Part shown: in pieces, positions 11,296-19,750 of the stretch | Numbering within the stretch: position 1 is the first letter of the stretch | Layout: each line of letters opens with the position of its first letter | From: Pseudomonas putida | GTDB lineage: Bacteria > Pseudomonadota > Gammaproteobacteria > Pseudomonadales > Pseudomonadaceae | Direction: 5' to 3' | Assembly: GCF_026625125.1 (NCBI RefSeq) | Contig: NZ_CP113097.1 | Coordinates: 4,946,001 to 5,010,000 of the forward strand | DNA: 64,000 nucleotides | Notes under the pieces: generated by a model | Seen by the model: only the letters and a program-made list of their open reading frames with translations | What the model was told of the DNA's origin: nothing | The model's database searches: none | Translations under genes and position numbers: made by a program

Positions 11296-12510
11296 ATGAA
11301 CACACCAGCCCTGCGCATCACCCTCGTCAGCGAAACCTTCCCACCCGAAATCAACGGCGTGGCCAATACCCTTGGCCAACTTGGCGATGGCCTGCGACAG
11401 CGTGGCCACCAGGTCGAGATCGTACGGCCACGCCAGGCCGGCGAATTGCCTGCAGGCGACGATCAGCACCTGTTGCTGTGCCGCGGCTGGGGCCTGCCGG
11501 GATACCCGGGGCTGCAATGGGGCGAAGTGTCGATGCACACGCTATTGCGGCGCTGGCGCCGGCAGCGCCCGGATGTGCTGTACATTGCCACGCAAGGGCC
11601 TCTGGGGCTCAGCGCATTACGGGCGGCCCGGCGCTTGGGCGTCCCGGTGGTCAGCGGTTTCCATACCAATTTCCCGCAGTATTGCGGCCGGTATGGCCTT
11701 GGCCTGCTGGCGCGGCTGCTCACCCATTACTTGCGTTGGTTCCACCGACGCACCGGTGCCACCTTGGTACCCAGCGCCAGCCAGAAACTGGAACTGGAGC
11801 GGCGTGGCTTCGAACGCCTGGCGTTGATGGCCCGTGGGGTGGACGCCTGCCTGTTCAACCCGACCAGGCGCAGTCAGCCGATGCGTGATACCTGGGAGTT
11901 GGGCCCTGAAGACATCGCCGTACTGCACGTTGGGCGCCTGGCGGCAGAAAAGAATCTGGGCCTGCTACGCCCCTGTATGGACGCCCTGAAGAAGACTTAT
12001 CCACACAAGCGGCTGCGCCTGATCGTGGTCGGTGACGGCCCGCAGCGCGCGGCGCTCGAACAGCAGTTGCCCGATGCCGTGTTCTGTGGCGCCCAGCGGG
12101 GTGAATCACTGGCCGAGCACTATGCCAGCGGCGACCTGTTTCTGTTCCCCAGCCTGACCGAGACTTTTGGCAATGTAGTGCTCGAAGCCATGGCCTCGGG
12201 GCTGGCGGTGGTGGCCTATGATGAAGCCGCCGCCGCCCAGCATATCCGCCAGGGGCACAGTGGCGCCCTGGCCATGCCCGGGGATCAGGTGGCGTTCATC
12301 GATGCCGCCTGCTGGCTGCTCGAAGAAAGCGAAACCCTGCGCCGGGTCCGTCTGAATGCCCGCCAGCACGCCAGCCGCCAAGGCTGGCCGGCGATCGTCG
12401 AGCAATTCGAGACGCACCTGTACAACGCTTGCCTGCTAGCGCGCGCGGGTAGCGAGCCCGCAGGCACCGCCCTGGCGGTCAAGCCAGGGTCGCCAGCGCC
12501 TCGCGGCTGA
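11296..12510 (+). CDS. Glycosyltransferase family 1/4 protein (GT-B fold)
   Basis: The 404-residue protein opens RITLVSETFPPEINGVANTL, the N-terminal glycosyltransferase-4 signature. It continues with LHVGRLAAEKNLGLL and VVGDGPQRAALEQQL, and has the nucleotide-sugar site FPSLTETFGNVVLEAMASGL. This is the GT4 type acting on lipids or polysaccharides, akin to mannosyl- and sulfoquinovosyl-transferases. Donor and acceptor cannot be told. It is a single gene, divergent from the BdlA-like gene. The last 32 bases overlap the 3' end of the converging Old Yellow Enzyme gene. The start at 11296 agrees with the conserved N terminus, although the ribosome site is weak. Confidence 0.88.
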   Translation: MNTPALRITLVSETFPPEINGVANTLGQLGDGLRQRGHQVEIVRPRQAGELPAGDDQHLLLCRGWGLPGYPGLQWGEVSMHTLLRRWRRQRPDVLYIATQGPLGLSALRAARRLGVPVVSGFHTNFPQYCGRYGLGLLARLLTHYLRWFHRRTGATLVPSASQKLELERRGFERLALMARGVDACLFNPTRRSQPMRDTWELGPEDIAVLHVGRLAAEKNLGLLRPCMDALKKTYPHKRLRLIVVGDGPQRAALEQQLPDAVFCGAQRGESLAEHYASGDLFLFPSLTETFGNVVLEAMASGLAVVAYDEAAAAQHIRQGHSGALAMPGDQVAFIDAACWLLEESETLRRVRLNARQHASRQGWPAIVEQFETHLYNACLLARAGSEPAGTALAVKPGSPAPRG

Positions 12511-13582
12511 ACGGCAGCACCTGTGCTTCGCGGCCTTCGCGAACCTTCTGCGCCCATTCGGCATCCACCAGCAAAGCCCGGCCTACGGCCACCAGGTCAA
12601 ATTCCTCATCACCCAGGCGGCGCAGCAAACCTTCGAGGCTCGCAGGCTTGGCCACCTTGTCGGTATCGACCATGAACTGCAGGAACTCGCCGTCGAGCCC
12701 GACGCTACCCACGGTAATGGTCGGTTTGCCAGTCAGCTTGCGCGTCCAACCGGCGAGGTTCAGCTCGGAACCTTCGAACTCCGGCTCCCAGAACCGTCGC
12801 GTCGAACAATGAAAGATATCCACACCCGCGTCGGACAGGGGCTTGAGGAACGCGGCCAGGGCCTCAGGTGTTTCAACCAGGCGGGCGCTGTAATCCTGCT
12901 GCTTCCATTGCGAGAAGCGGAAGATGATCGGGAAGTCAGGGCCCACAGCTGCCCGCACGGCCTGGATCAGCTCGATGGCAAAGCGCGAGCGGCCGGCCAG
13001 GTCGCCGCCGTACTCATCCTCGCGGCGGTTGCTGGCTGCCCAGAAGAACTGGTCGATCAGATAGCCGTGGGCGCCATGGATTTCCACGCCGTCCATGCCG
13101 ATGGCCTGGGCATCGCGTGCTGCAGCGGCGAACGCGGCGATCACCTCACGGATATCATCGTGTGTCATGCCATGCACCAGCACCTGGCCATCCTTGGCCT
13201 TTTCGCTTGGCCCATAGCCCGGCACTTCCGGGTCCGGCTCGGTGCCCAGGCGGCGAACCGCACCCACATGCCACAACTGCGGCACGATACGCCCACCTTC
13301 GGCATGGACAGCATCGACTACGCGCGCCCAACCGGCCAAGGCATCTTCGCCATGAAAACGCGGGACATGGGCATAACCGTTGGCAGCCTTGTGTTCGACC
13401 GTGGTGCCTTCAGTGATGATCAGGCCCACACCTGCAGCGGCGCGACGGCGGTAGTACTCGACCACGCCGTCGTGCGGTACGCCGCCAGGGCAGAAGGTAC
13501 GGGTCATCGGCGCCATCACGACACGGGTCGGCAACTGGAGCGCGCCGAGGGTGAATGGCTGGAACAGGGGGTTGGTGGACAT
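12479..13582 (-). CDS. NADH:flavin oxidoreductase, Old Yellow Enzyme family
   Basis: The 367-residue FMN-dependent TIM-barrel oxidoreductase starts NPLFQPFTLGALQLPTRVVM, with PMTR for FMN binding next. Substrate-site and family segments include VEIHGAHGYLIDQFFW, GGDLAGRSRFAIELI and the C-terminal FDLVAVGRALL. Members reduce activated alkenes, nitro-esters and nitroaromatics with NAD(P)H, for example xenobiotic reductases; the natural substrate is usually unknown. I set the start at ATG 13582 (MSTNPLF), where GGAA precedes by seven bases; the longer frame to 13639 has no family similarity. Its 3' end overlaps the converging glycosyltransferase gene by 32 bases. Confidence 0.92.
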   Translation of the reverse strand: MSTNPLFQPFTLGALQLPTRVVMAPMTRTFCPGGVPHDGVVEYYRRRAAAGVGLIITEGTTVEHKAANGYAHVPRFHGEDALAGWARVVDAVHAEGGRIVPQLWHVGAVRRLGTEPDPEVPGYGPSEKAKDGQVLVHGMTHDDIREVIAAFAAAARDAQAIGMDGVEIHGAHGYLIDQFFWAASNRREDEYGGDLAGRSRFAIELIQAVRAAVGPDFPIIFRFSQWKQQDYSARLVETPEALAAFLKPLSDAGVDIFHCSTRRFWEPEFEGSELNLAGWTRKLTGKPTITVGSVGLDGEFLQFMVDTDKVAKPASLEGLLRRLGDEEFDLVAVGRALLVDAEWAQKVREGREAQVLPFSREALATLA

Positions 13583-13706
13583 TGGGCGCTTCCGTCTGGG
13601 TGAGGAAATACGCCTGAGGTTAGGGCCAGTGGAAGGCATGGCCCAGCATTATTGATCGGGGTGATTCTGCGGTATCGCTGGGGGCGCGAAGCGGCCCCAG
13701 GGATCG

Positions 13707-14189
13707 TCAGCCCAACGCTTTCTCGATGGCTTGCACCACGGTCGGATCATCCGGCGCCGTACGCGGTGCGAAACGCGCCAACACCCGCCCGTCCTTGCCC
13801 ACCAGAAACTTTTCGAAGTTCCAGCTGATATCGCCAGGAAACTCCGCGCCCTCACCCGCCAGCAGGCGGTACAGCGAATGACGCTGCGGCCCGTTGACCT
13901 CGAGCTTGGCCCCCAACGGGAAGCTCACGCCATAGTTGAGGCTGCAGAACTCCTGGATTTCCTTCTCGCTGCCCGGCTCCTGGCCGGCGAACTGGTTACA
14001 GGGCAAGCCAAGCACGTTGAAGCCCTTACCCTTGAACTGCTGCTGCAGCTTTTCCAGCGAAGCGTATTGCGGCGTCAGGCCACACTTGGAGGCGACATTG
14101 ACCACCAGCACTACCTGGCCCTTGAACGGTGCCAAAGGCAGGTCCTGGCCGTTAAGCGCCTTTAACGTCAGGTCGTGAAATGCACTCAT
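13707..14189 (-). CDS. Glutathione peroxidase (cysteine type)
   Basis: The 160-residue peroxidase carries VVNVASKCGLTPQY, where cysteine takes the place of selenocysteine, followed by LGLPCNQFAGQEPGS with the catalytic Gln, and ISWNFEKFLVG with the catalytic Trp and Asn. Cysteine-type bacterial members often use thioredoxin rather than glutathione. The product detoxifies hydroperoxides in the cytoplasm. ATG at 14189 follows GAGAGGGG; the open frame extends upstream without similarity. It is a single gene between the OYE and slyD genes on the same strand. Confidence 0.94.
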   Translation of the reverse strand: MSAFHDLTLKALNGQDLPLAPFKGQVVLVVNVASKCGLTPQYASLEKLQQQFKGKGFNVLGLPCNQFAGQEPGSEKEIQEFCSLNYGVSFPLGAKLEVNGPQRHSLYRLLAGEGAEFPGDISWNFEKFLVGKDGRVLARFAPRTAPDDPTVVQAIEKALG

Positions 14190-14331
14190 GATGAATCCCC
14201 TCTCAGGTTCCCGGTTGCCGCTGGGGCGAACAGCGCCCACTAAAAAGGCGCTCATCCAAGCCGTGCACCTCGCGGGGAGGTATGTCGGCTTGTCCGAGCG
14301 CCTGGCGACTTTCTGAGCTTAGCGCAGAAAA

Positions 14332-14817
14332 TCAGTGGTGATGGCCACCTTCACCGTGGACGTGACGGTGAGCGATTTCTTCTTCGCTGGCATCACGCAC
14401 GTTGACGACCTTGACCTGGAAGTTCAGACGCTGGCCGGCCAGCGGGTGGTTGCCGTCGACAGTCACGTCGTCGCCGTCCACGTCACGGATGGTGACGATC
14501 TGCATCTGGCCGTCCGGTGCCGAGGCATGGAACTGCATGCCCACTTCCACTTGGTCGACACCTTCGAACATGCTGCGGTTCAGGGTGCTGACCAGTTCGG
14601 CCAGGTATTCGCCGTAAGCGTCTTCAGGCTCGACGCTGACGTTCAGTTCGTCGCCAGCCTGTTTGCCTTCCAGGGCTTTTTCCAGGCCCGGGATGATGTT
14701 GGAGTGGCCGTGCAGGTAGACCAGCGGCGCGCCACCGGCGGAGCTGTCGATGGTCTCCCCGGCGTCGTTGGTCAGGGTATAGTCGATGGAGACTGCCTTG
14801 TTGGCGGCGATCAGCAT
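14332..14817 (-). CDS. slyD: FKBP-type peptidyl-prolyl cis-trans isomerase SlyD
   Basis: The 161-residue protein has the SlyD layout. A split FKBP domain begins MLIAANKAVSIDYTLTN and has GLEKALEGKQAG, and an inserted IF (chaperone) domain contains PEDAYGEYLAELV and GMQFHA. The metal-binding C-terminal tail is histidine-rich (HRHVHGEGGHHH) but shorter than in E. coli. SlyD catalyses prolyl isomerisation, acts as a chaperone and binds nickel. The start is the ATG at 14817; upstream in-frame sequence lacks similarity and antisense-overlaps the DUF3565 gene promoter region. Confidence 0.94.
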   Translation of the reverse strand: MLIAANKAVSIDYTLTNDAGETIDSSAGGAPLVYLHGHSNIIPGLEKALEGKQAGDELNVSVEPEDAYGEYLAELVSTLNRSMFEGVDQVEVGMQFHASAPDGQMQIVTIRDVDGDDVTVDGNHPLAGQRLNFQVKVVNVRDASEEEIAHRHVHGEGGHHH

Positions 14818-14920
14818 GGGGCAAGACCTTTTGCAAAAGAATGTAGAGCGCACAAGTGTAACCAACGCATCGCCCGATTGCGAACGCAGCGCGGCGGCTG
14901 GGAGATCCATCAGTCGGATC

Positions 14921-15118
14921 ATGGGCTTTCACCAGGACCACGAAGGCCACTGGGTGGTCGAGCTGTCCTGCGGCCACACCCAGCACCTGCGCCATCAGCC
15001 ACCGTGGCAGGCACGCCCGTGGGTGCTCGACCCCCAGCAACGTGCACTGCGCATTGGCCAGGCTTTCGCCTGTGGCTGGTGTGCACAAGAGGCCGATAGC
15101 GATACCCTTGGCCGTTGA
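14921..15118 (+). CDS. DUF3565 family protein
   Basis: The 65-residue protein reads MGFHQDHEGHWVVELSCGHT, then RHQPPWQARPWVL and a terminal CGWC. The pattern C-G-H-T-Q-H with a later C-x-x-C suggests a small zinc-binding fold, and the family is DUF3565, common in Pseudomonas beside other single genes. No function is known to me. ATG at 14921 matches the usual family start, but no good ribosome site is seen and an upstream start is possible. It ends 31 bp before pta and may be cotranscribed with it. Confidence 0.75.
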   Translation: MGFHQDHEGHWVVELSCGHTQHLRHQPPWQARPWVLDPQQRALRIGQAFACGWCAQEADSDTLGR

Positions 15119-15149
15119 TTCCTTGCAACGCTTATTCCGAGAAGCACGC

Positions 15150-17237
15150 ATGCAGACATTTTTCATTGCGCCGACCGACTTTGGTGTCGGCCTGACATCC
15201 ATCAGCCTCGGCCTGGTGCGCACGTTGGAACGCGCCGGGCTCAAGGTCGGTTTTTTCAAGCCGATCGCCCAGCCCCACCCTGGGGATACCGGCCCGGAAC
15301 GCTCCAGCGAACTGGTCGCACGCACCCACGGTATCAAGCCGCCAATGCCGCTGAGCCTCGCTCAGGTCGAGCGTATGCTCGGCGATGGCCAGCTCGACGA
15401 GCTGCTCGAAGAAATCATCCGCCTTTACCAGCAGGCTTGCGTGGGCAACGACGTGGTGGTGGTCGAAGGCATGGTGCCGACCCGCCACGCCAGCTACGCA
15501 GCACGGGTCAACCTGCACCTTGCCAAGAGCCTGGATGCCGAAGTGATCCTGGTGTCGGCGCCAGAAAACGAAGTGCTCAGCGAACTGTCCGGGCGGGTCG
15601 AGTTGCAGGCCCAACTGTTCGGTGGCCCGCGCGACCCGAAAGTGCTCGGGGTGATCCTCAACAAGGTCCGCACCGACGAAAGCATGGCCGAGTTCGCCGC
15701 ACGCCTGCGCGAGCACTCGCCGCTGCTGCGCGGCAACGATTTCAGGCTGCTCGGCTGCATCCCCTACCAACCCGAACTCAACGCCCCGCGCACCCGTGAT
15801 GTGGCCGACCTGCTTGGCGCCCAGGTGATCAATGCCGGTGACTACGAGCAACGGCGCATGAACAAGATCATCATCTGTGCACGCACCGTGGCCAATACCG
15901 TGCCGTTGCTTACGCCAGGCACCCTGGTGGTGACCCCGGGCGACCGCGACGACATCATTCTGGCGGTGAGCCTGGCCGCGATCAACGGCGTGCCCCTGGC
16001 CGGCCTGCTGCTGACCAGCGACAGCAAGCCCGATGCACGCATCCTCGGCCTGTGCCGCGGCGCGCTGCAGGCTGGCTTGCCGATCCTCTCGGTCAGCACC
16101 GGTTCGTACGACACGGCCAACCAGCTCAACTCGCTCAACCGCGAGATCCCGGTGGACGACCGTGAGCGCGCCGAGTTCATCACCGATTTCGTCGCCAGCC
16201 ACCTCGACGCTGCCTGGCTGCACCAGCGCTGTGGTACTCCACGTGAGCTGCGCCTGTCACCTGCAGTGTTCCGCTACCAGCTGATACAGCGGGCGCAGCA
16301 GGCCAACAAACGTATTGTCCTGCCCGAAGGCGCCGAACCCTTGTTGGTACAGGCCGCTGCGATCTGCCAGGCGCGGGGCATCGCCCGCTGCGTGCTGCTG
16401 GCCAAGCCCGAGGACGTCGAAGCGGTGGCCCGTGCGCAGGGGATCACACTGCCCGCGGACCTGGAAATCCTTGACCCTGAGTTGGTTCGCGGGCGCTATG
16501 TCGAGCCGATGGTCGACCTGCGCAAAAGCAAGAACCTCAATGCGCCGATGGCTGAGCAACAGCTGGAAGACCCGGTGGTGATCGGCACCATGATGCTTGC
16601 GCTGGAGGAGGTCGACGGCCTGGTGTCCGGCCTGGTGCATTCCACCGCCAACACCATCCGCCCTGCCCTGCAGCTGATCAAGACCGCACCCGGGGCCAGC
16701 CTGGTGTCTTCGGTCTTTTTCATGCTGTTCCCCGAGCAGGTACTGGTGTACGGCGACTGCGTGATGAACCCGCACCCCAGCGCCAGCGAGCTAGCTGAAA
16801 TCGCGCGGCAGAGCGCTGAATCGGCGCAAGCCTTCGGCATTGCGCCACGGGTGGCGATGATCAGCTATTCAAGTGACTCGGCGAGCGACGAGGAAGTCGA
16901 GAAGGTGCGCGAAGCAACGCGCCTGGCACAAGAGGCCGAGCGGGGCCTTGTGATCGACGGCCCGCTGCAGTACGACGCTGCCGCCAACCCGGCCATCGCC
17001 CGCCAGTTGGCGCCGAACAGCCAAGTGGCAGGGCGCGCCACCGTGTTCGTGTTCCCAGACCTGAACACTGGTAACACCACCCACAAGGCGGTGCAACGCA
17101 GTACCGATGGCGTTAGCCTGGGGCCAATGCTGCAAGGGCTGCGCAAACCGGTGAACGACCTGCCGCGGGGCGCTCAGGTGGACGATATCGTGCACACGAT
17201 CGCGCTGACAGCCATTCAGGCCAGCGTGGTGCGTTGA
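15150..17237 (+). CDS. pta: Phosphate acetyltransferase (long, two-domain form)
   Basis: The 695-residue enzyme interconverts acetyl-CoA plus phosphate and acetyl phosphate plus CoA. It has the long proteobacterial form. An N-terminal DRTGG/BioD-like P-loop part begins MQTFFIAPTDFGVGLTSISL, a middle DRTGG domain follows, and the C-terminal catalytic PTA_PTB domain runs from about 380. The catalytic domain shows RIVLPEGAEPLLVQAA, VSGLVHSTANTIRPALQ and the terminal FPDLNTGNTTHKAVQRS. The start at 15150 follows GAGAAG. Acetate kinase (ackA), the usual partner, is not adjacent. A 36-bp piece of the 3' end (17087-17122) recurs in the downstream spacer. Confidence 0.97.
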   Translation: MQTFFIAPTDFGVGLTSISLGLVRTLERAGLKVGFFKPIAQPHPGDTGPERSSELVARTHGIKPPMPLSLAQVERMLGDGQLDELLEEIIRLYQQACVGNDVVVVEGMVPTRHASYAARVNLHLAKSLDAEVILVSAPENEVLSELSGRVELQAQLFGGPRDPKVLGVILNKVRTDESMAEFAARLREHSPLLRGNDFRLLGCIPYQPELNAPRTRDVADLLGAQVINAGDYEQRRMNKIIICARTVANTVPLLTPGTLVVTPGDRDDIILAVSLAAINGVPLAGLLLTSDSKPDARILGLCRGALQAGLPILSVSTGSYDTANQLNSLNREIPVDDRERAEFITDFVASHLDAAWLHQRCGTPRELRLSPAVFRYQLIQRAQQANKRIVLPEGAEPLLVQAAAICQARGIARCVLLAKPEDVEAVARAQGITLPADLEILDPELVRGRYVEPMVDLRKSKNLNAPMAEQQLEDPVVIGTMMLALEEVDGLVSGLVHSTANTIRPALQLIKTAPGASLVSSVFFMLFPEQVLVYGDCVMNPHPSASELAEIARQSAESAQAFGIAPRVAMISYSSDSASDEEVEKVREATRLAQEAERGLVIDGPLQYDAAANPAIARQLAPNSQVAGRATVFVFPDLNTGNTTHKAVQRSTDGVSLGPMLQGLRKPVNDLPRGAQVDDIVHTIALTAIQASVVR

Positions 17238-17242
17238 AACCG

Positions 17243-17460
17243 GGGGCTGCTTTGCAGCCCAATCGCCGGCAAGCCGGCTCCCACACGGGTCCGTGGCGCA
17301 TTCAGATTGGACTGTGGGAGGCGGTGCAACGCAGTACTGATGGCGCTAGCCTGGGCTGCTCTGCAGCCCAATCGCCGGCAAGCCGGCCACACGGGTCCGT
17401 GGCGCTTGCGATCCCGGTGGGAGCCGGCTTGCCGGCGATTGGGCCGCACAGCGGCCCTGC
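17243..17460. repeat. REP cluster with a duplicated pta fragment
   Basis: Three REP cores occur here, near 17243-17284, 17355-17392 and 17417-17457; the last is inverted to the first two. Between the first and second, bases 17320-17355 copy pta bases 17087-17122 with 34 of 36 identical. The first two REPs are each followed by the same ACACGGGTCCGTGGCGC segment. The array fills the spacer between convergent pta and the OmpA-like gene. Confidence 0.85.
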
Positions 17461-17464
17461 TGGT

Positions 17465-18187
17465 TCAAGGGTACTGCTGCACCTGCCCCTGCTGATCGTA
17501 CTGTTGGCCAGGGATAGGCTTGAGGTTGACCTCGACGCGGCGGTTCTGCGCACGGCCATTGGCATCGGCGTTGCTCGCGATCGGCTGGTCCGGGCCCATG
17601 CCACGCACCGACACGCGCGATGCGTCCACGCCTTGCGAGGTCAGATAGGTGCTCACTGCCTGGGCACGGCGCTGCGACAGGTCCATGTTGTGCTGGCGAC
17701 TGCCGGTGCTGTCAGTGAAACCAACCACTTCGATGGTGTTCTGGTTGAACTGCTTGAACGAGGTAGCCAGGTTGTTCAGCGGCGAGTAGAAGCTTGGTGC
17801 GATGTTCGCCGAATCGGTGGCGAACGTGATGTTGCCCGGCATGATCAGCTTGATCTGATCGCCCTGGCGCTGCACTTCGACGCCGGTGTTGGCCATCTGC
17901 GCACGCAGTTCGGCTTCTTGCTTGTCAGCGTAGTAACCGTAACCCGCGGCGGCAGCACCTACCGCAGCGGCGCCGATCAGCGCGCCCTTGCCACGGTTGT
18001 CATGGTCGATGGCGGCACCGGCGATGGCGCCGGCCAGCGCGCCCAGGCCGCCGTACTTGGCGGTCTTGCTCATCCCGGTCGAACCACCTTGCGCCTGACC
18101 TTGGCTGTCGTAGGGGTTCTGGCCGGCACAGCCGGTCATCAGGGCTGCAGCGGTTGCGACGATAATCAGGCGACGCATGGTGAACAT
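17465..18187 (-). CDS. OmpA-family lipoprotein (YiaD-like)
   Basis: The 240-residue envelope protein begins with a signal sequence ending in a lipobox (AALMTGC), so Cys22 should be lipidated. A glycine-zipper region follows (GGLGALAGAIAGAAIDHD, then ALIGAAAVGAAAAGYGYY). The C-terminal OmpA domain binds peptidoglycan and contains FATDSANIAP, VVGFTDSTGS, the NMDLSQRRAQAVSTYL helix and NRRVEV. It likely anchors the outer membrane to the wall. ATG at 18187 follows TAGGAG with a seven-base gap; the second ATG at 18178 is less well placed. It is a single gene. Confidence 0.93.
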   Translation of the reverse strand: MFTMRRLIIVATAAALMTGCAGQNPYDSQGQAQGGSTGMSKTAKYGGLGALAGAIAGAAIDHDNRGKGALIGAAAVGAAAAGYGYYADKQEAELRAQMANTGVEVQRQGDQIKLIMPGNITFATDSANIAPSFYSPLNNLATSFKQFNQNTIEVVGFTDSTGSRQHNMDLSQRRAQAVSTYLTSQGVDASRVSVRGMGPDQPIASNADANGRAQNRRVEVNLKPIPGQQYDQQGQVQQYP

Positions 18188-18296
18188 GGACAAGCTCCTA
18201 CAATAATTCGTGTGTGCGGCACATCGTGAATGCATCTATGCCAGCCTTGGATCGCGCCTGGGCAAAAAAATTCCATGACGAACTGTTCATGCTGGC

Positions 18297-18941
18297 TCAG
18301 GCCCGCACGAACGGGTTCTCACGCATCTCGTCACCCAGCCGGGTATCAGGGCCGTGGCCGGTGACCACGATTGCATCTTCATCCAGACGATACAGCCGCT
18401 CCTTGATCGAGCGAACGATAGCCCGCTGATCGCCGCCCCACAAATCGGTACGGCCGATGCCACGCCGGAACAGGGTGTCCCCGGCCACCAACAGCTTGGC
18501 GTCAGCGAACCAGAAACTCATCGAACCCGGCGTATGCCCGGGCGTGTGCAACGCCACGCCACAGCCGCAGGCCAGCGCTTCATCGTCACCCAGCCAGCGG
18601 TCTGGCGAGGGCACCGGGGTATAAGGGACACCGAACATCTGGCACTGCATCTCCAGGTTGTCCCACAGCACTTGGTCGTCCTTGTGCAGGTGCAAGGAGG
18701 CACCGGTCAGCTCCTTGAGCTTGCCCGAGGCGAGGAAATGATCGAAGTGCGCATGGGTGTGGATGATGCTCACCAGGGTCAGGCCGTGGGCCTGCAGGCG
18801 GGCGAGGATCTTCTCCGGGTCACCACCGGGGTCGACGACGATGGCCTTTTTGGTCAGCGGATCGCCGATCAGGGTGCAATTGCACTGCAATGGCCCGACG
18901 GGGAAGGTTTCGCGGATGAGGGTAGTTGGGGCAGTGTTCAT
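18297..18941 (-). CDS. MBL-fold metallo-hydrolase (glyoxalase II-like, YcbL type)
   Basis: The 214-residue protein has the metallo-beta-lactamase motif THAHFDH near residue 62, GHTPGSMSFW, LVAGDTLF with the bridging Asp, and VVTGHGPDT near the C terminus. The length and CNCTLIGDP start match the short YcbL-type glyoxalase II relatives, which lack the second substrate-binding domain. It probably hydrolyses a thioester such as S-lactoylglutathione, or a related compound; this is a family inference. It is transcribed alone from ATG at 18941, with GGAG about seven bases upstream. Confidence 0.9.
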   Translation of the reverse strand: MNTAPTTLIRETFPVGPLQCNCTLIGDPLTKKAIVVDPGGDPEKILARLQAHGLTLVSIIHTHAHFDHFLASGKLKELTGASLHLHKDDQVLWDNLEMQCQMFGVPYTPVPSPDRWLGDDEALACGCGVALHTPGHTPGSMSFWFADAKLLVAGDTLFRRGIGRTDLWGGDQRAIVRSIKERLYRLDEDAIVVTGHGPDTRLGDEMRENPFVRA

Positions 18942-19057
18942 GGGGGCTCCTGACGACTGCCTGGATGTTATCGTTGCCCGCCCCAGAGAGGCAATTATGC
19001 GGTTTTGTCGAGGATCGAACGCCTGCCTGGAAATCTTCAGGGCCTGTGAAATCGCGC

Positions 19058-19750
19058 CTAAGGCAGATACAACCTGAACAAGCCCCCGCCAAGCGCGCCA
19101 CCATTGGCGATCTCGATCCGCCCCCGCACGCCATCGCGCTCATGCAGCGCAGCGATGCGCGCGGCGAAATACAGGCCTAGCCCGGTACTGCCGCTTCGAG
19201 CATCGATGCCCTGTACATAATCCTGCTGCCGCTCAAGCATGCGGGCCGGATAGCCAGGGCCGTCATCGTTGACGCTGATCACCAATTGCTCGTTTTCTTC
19301 CGCGATGCTGATCAATAGCGCATGGCCAGCATAGCGAGTGGCATTGGTGATCACATTGGCAATCACCGAAGCGACCAGTTCCCGGTCGAAGAAACCCAGC
19401 GGATTTTCGCTGTCGATGCGCCAGGTGGCGAGAATATCGTTGTGCTCCAGCACTTGCTGATGAGCCGCCAGCTGCGCTTCGATGAAGTCGTCCAGCTCGT
19501 GATAGTCCGGGCACACCGGCAGCTGGTTGACGCCCAGTTTGTACAAGCCCAGCATTTGTACCAGCATGCCATTGAGGTGGCGGAATTCGTGCTCGATCAC
19601 GCCCTGCTCGGTTCCCCCGCGCAGCTCCTCGGGCAGGCGCGCCAGCCACTGGTCGTGGGACTGGATCAGCGCAGACAACGAGTTTTTCAGGTCGTGCACG
19701 GTGGAGGCGATCACCGTGGAAAAATCCAGCCCCTGATTGTCCTGGCTCAT
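19058..19750 (-). CDS. Cytoplasmic sensor histidine kinase
   Basis: The 230-residue protein has no sensor or membrane domain. It starts with an H-box TVHDLKNSLSAL (His19 is the likely phosphorylation site, HDxKN type) and ends with an HATPase domain: VIANVITNATRYA is the N box, NDDGPGYP the G1 box and GSTGLGLYFAARIA the G2 box. It would autophosphorylate and pass phosphate to the response regulator encoded just upstream, with which it overlaps by four bases. With no sensor of its own, its signal must come through a partner. Nothing in the sequence shows which. Confidence 0.88.
   Translation of the reverse strand: MSQDNQGLDFSTVIASTVHDLKNSLSALIQSHDQWLARLPEELRGGTEQGVIEHEFRHLNGMLVQMLGLYKLGVNQLPVCPDYHELDDFIEAQLAAHQQVLEHNDILATWRIDSENPLGFFDRELVASVIANVITNATRYAGHALLISIAEENEQLVISVNDDGPGYPARMLERQQDYVQGIDARSGSTGLGLYFAARIAALHERDGVRGRIEIANGGALGGGLFRLYLP

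Noticed and set aside
17234..18229. 331-codon frame starting in the REP cluster
   Set aside because: It runs through repeats and antisense of the OmpA-like gene. The pta-like peptide in it comes from the duplicated fragment, not a gene.
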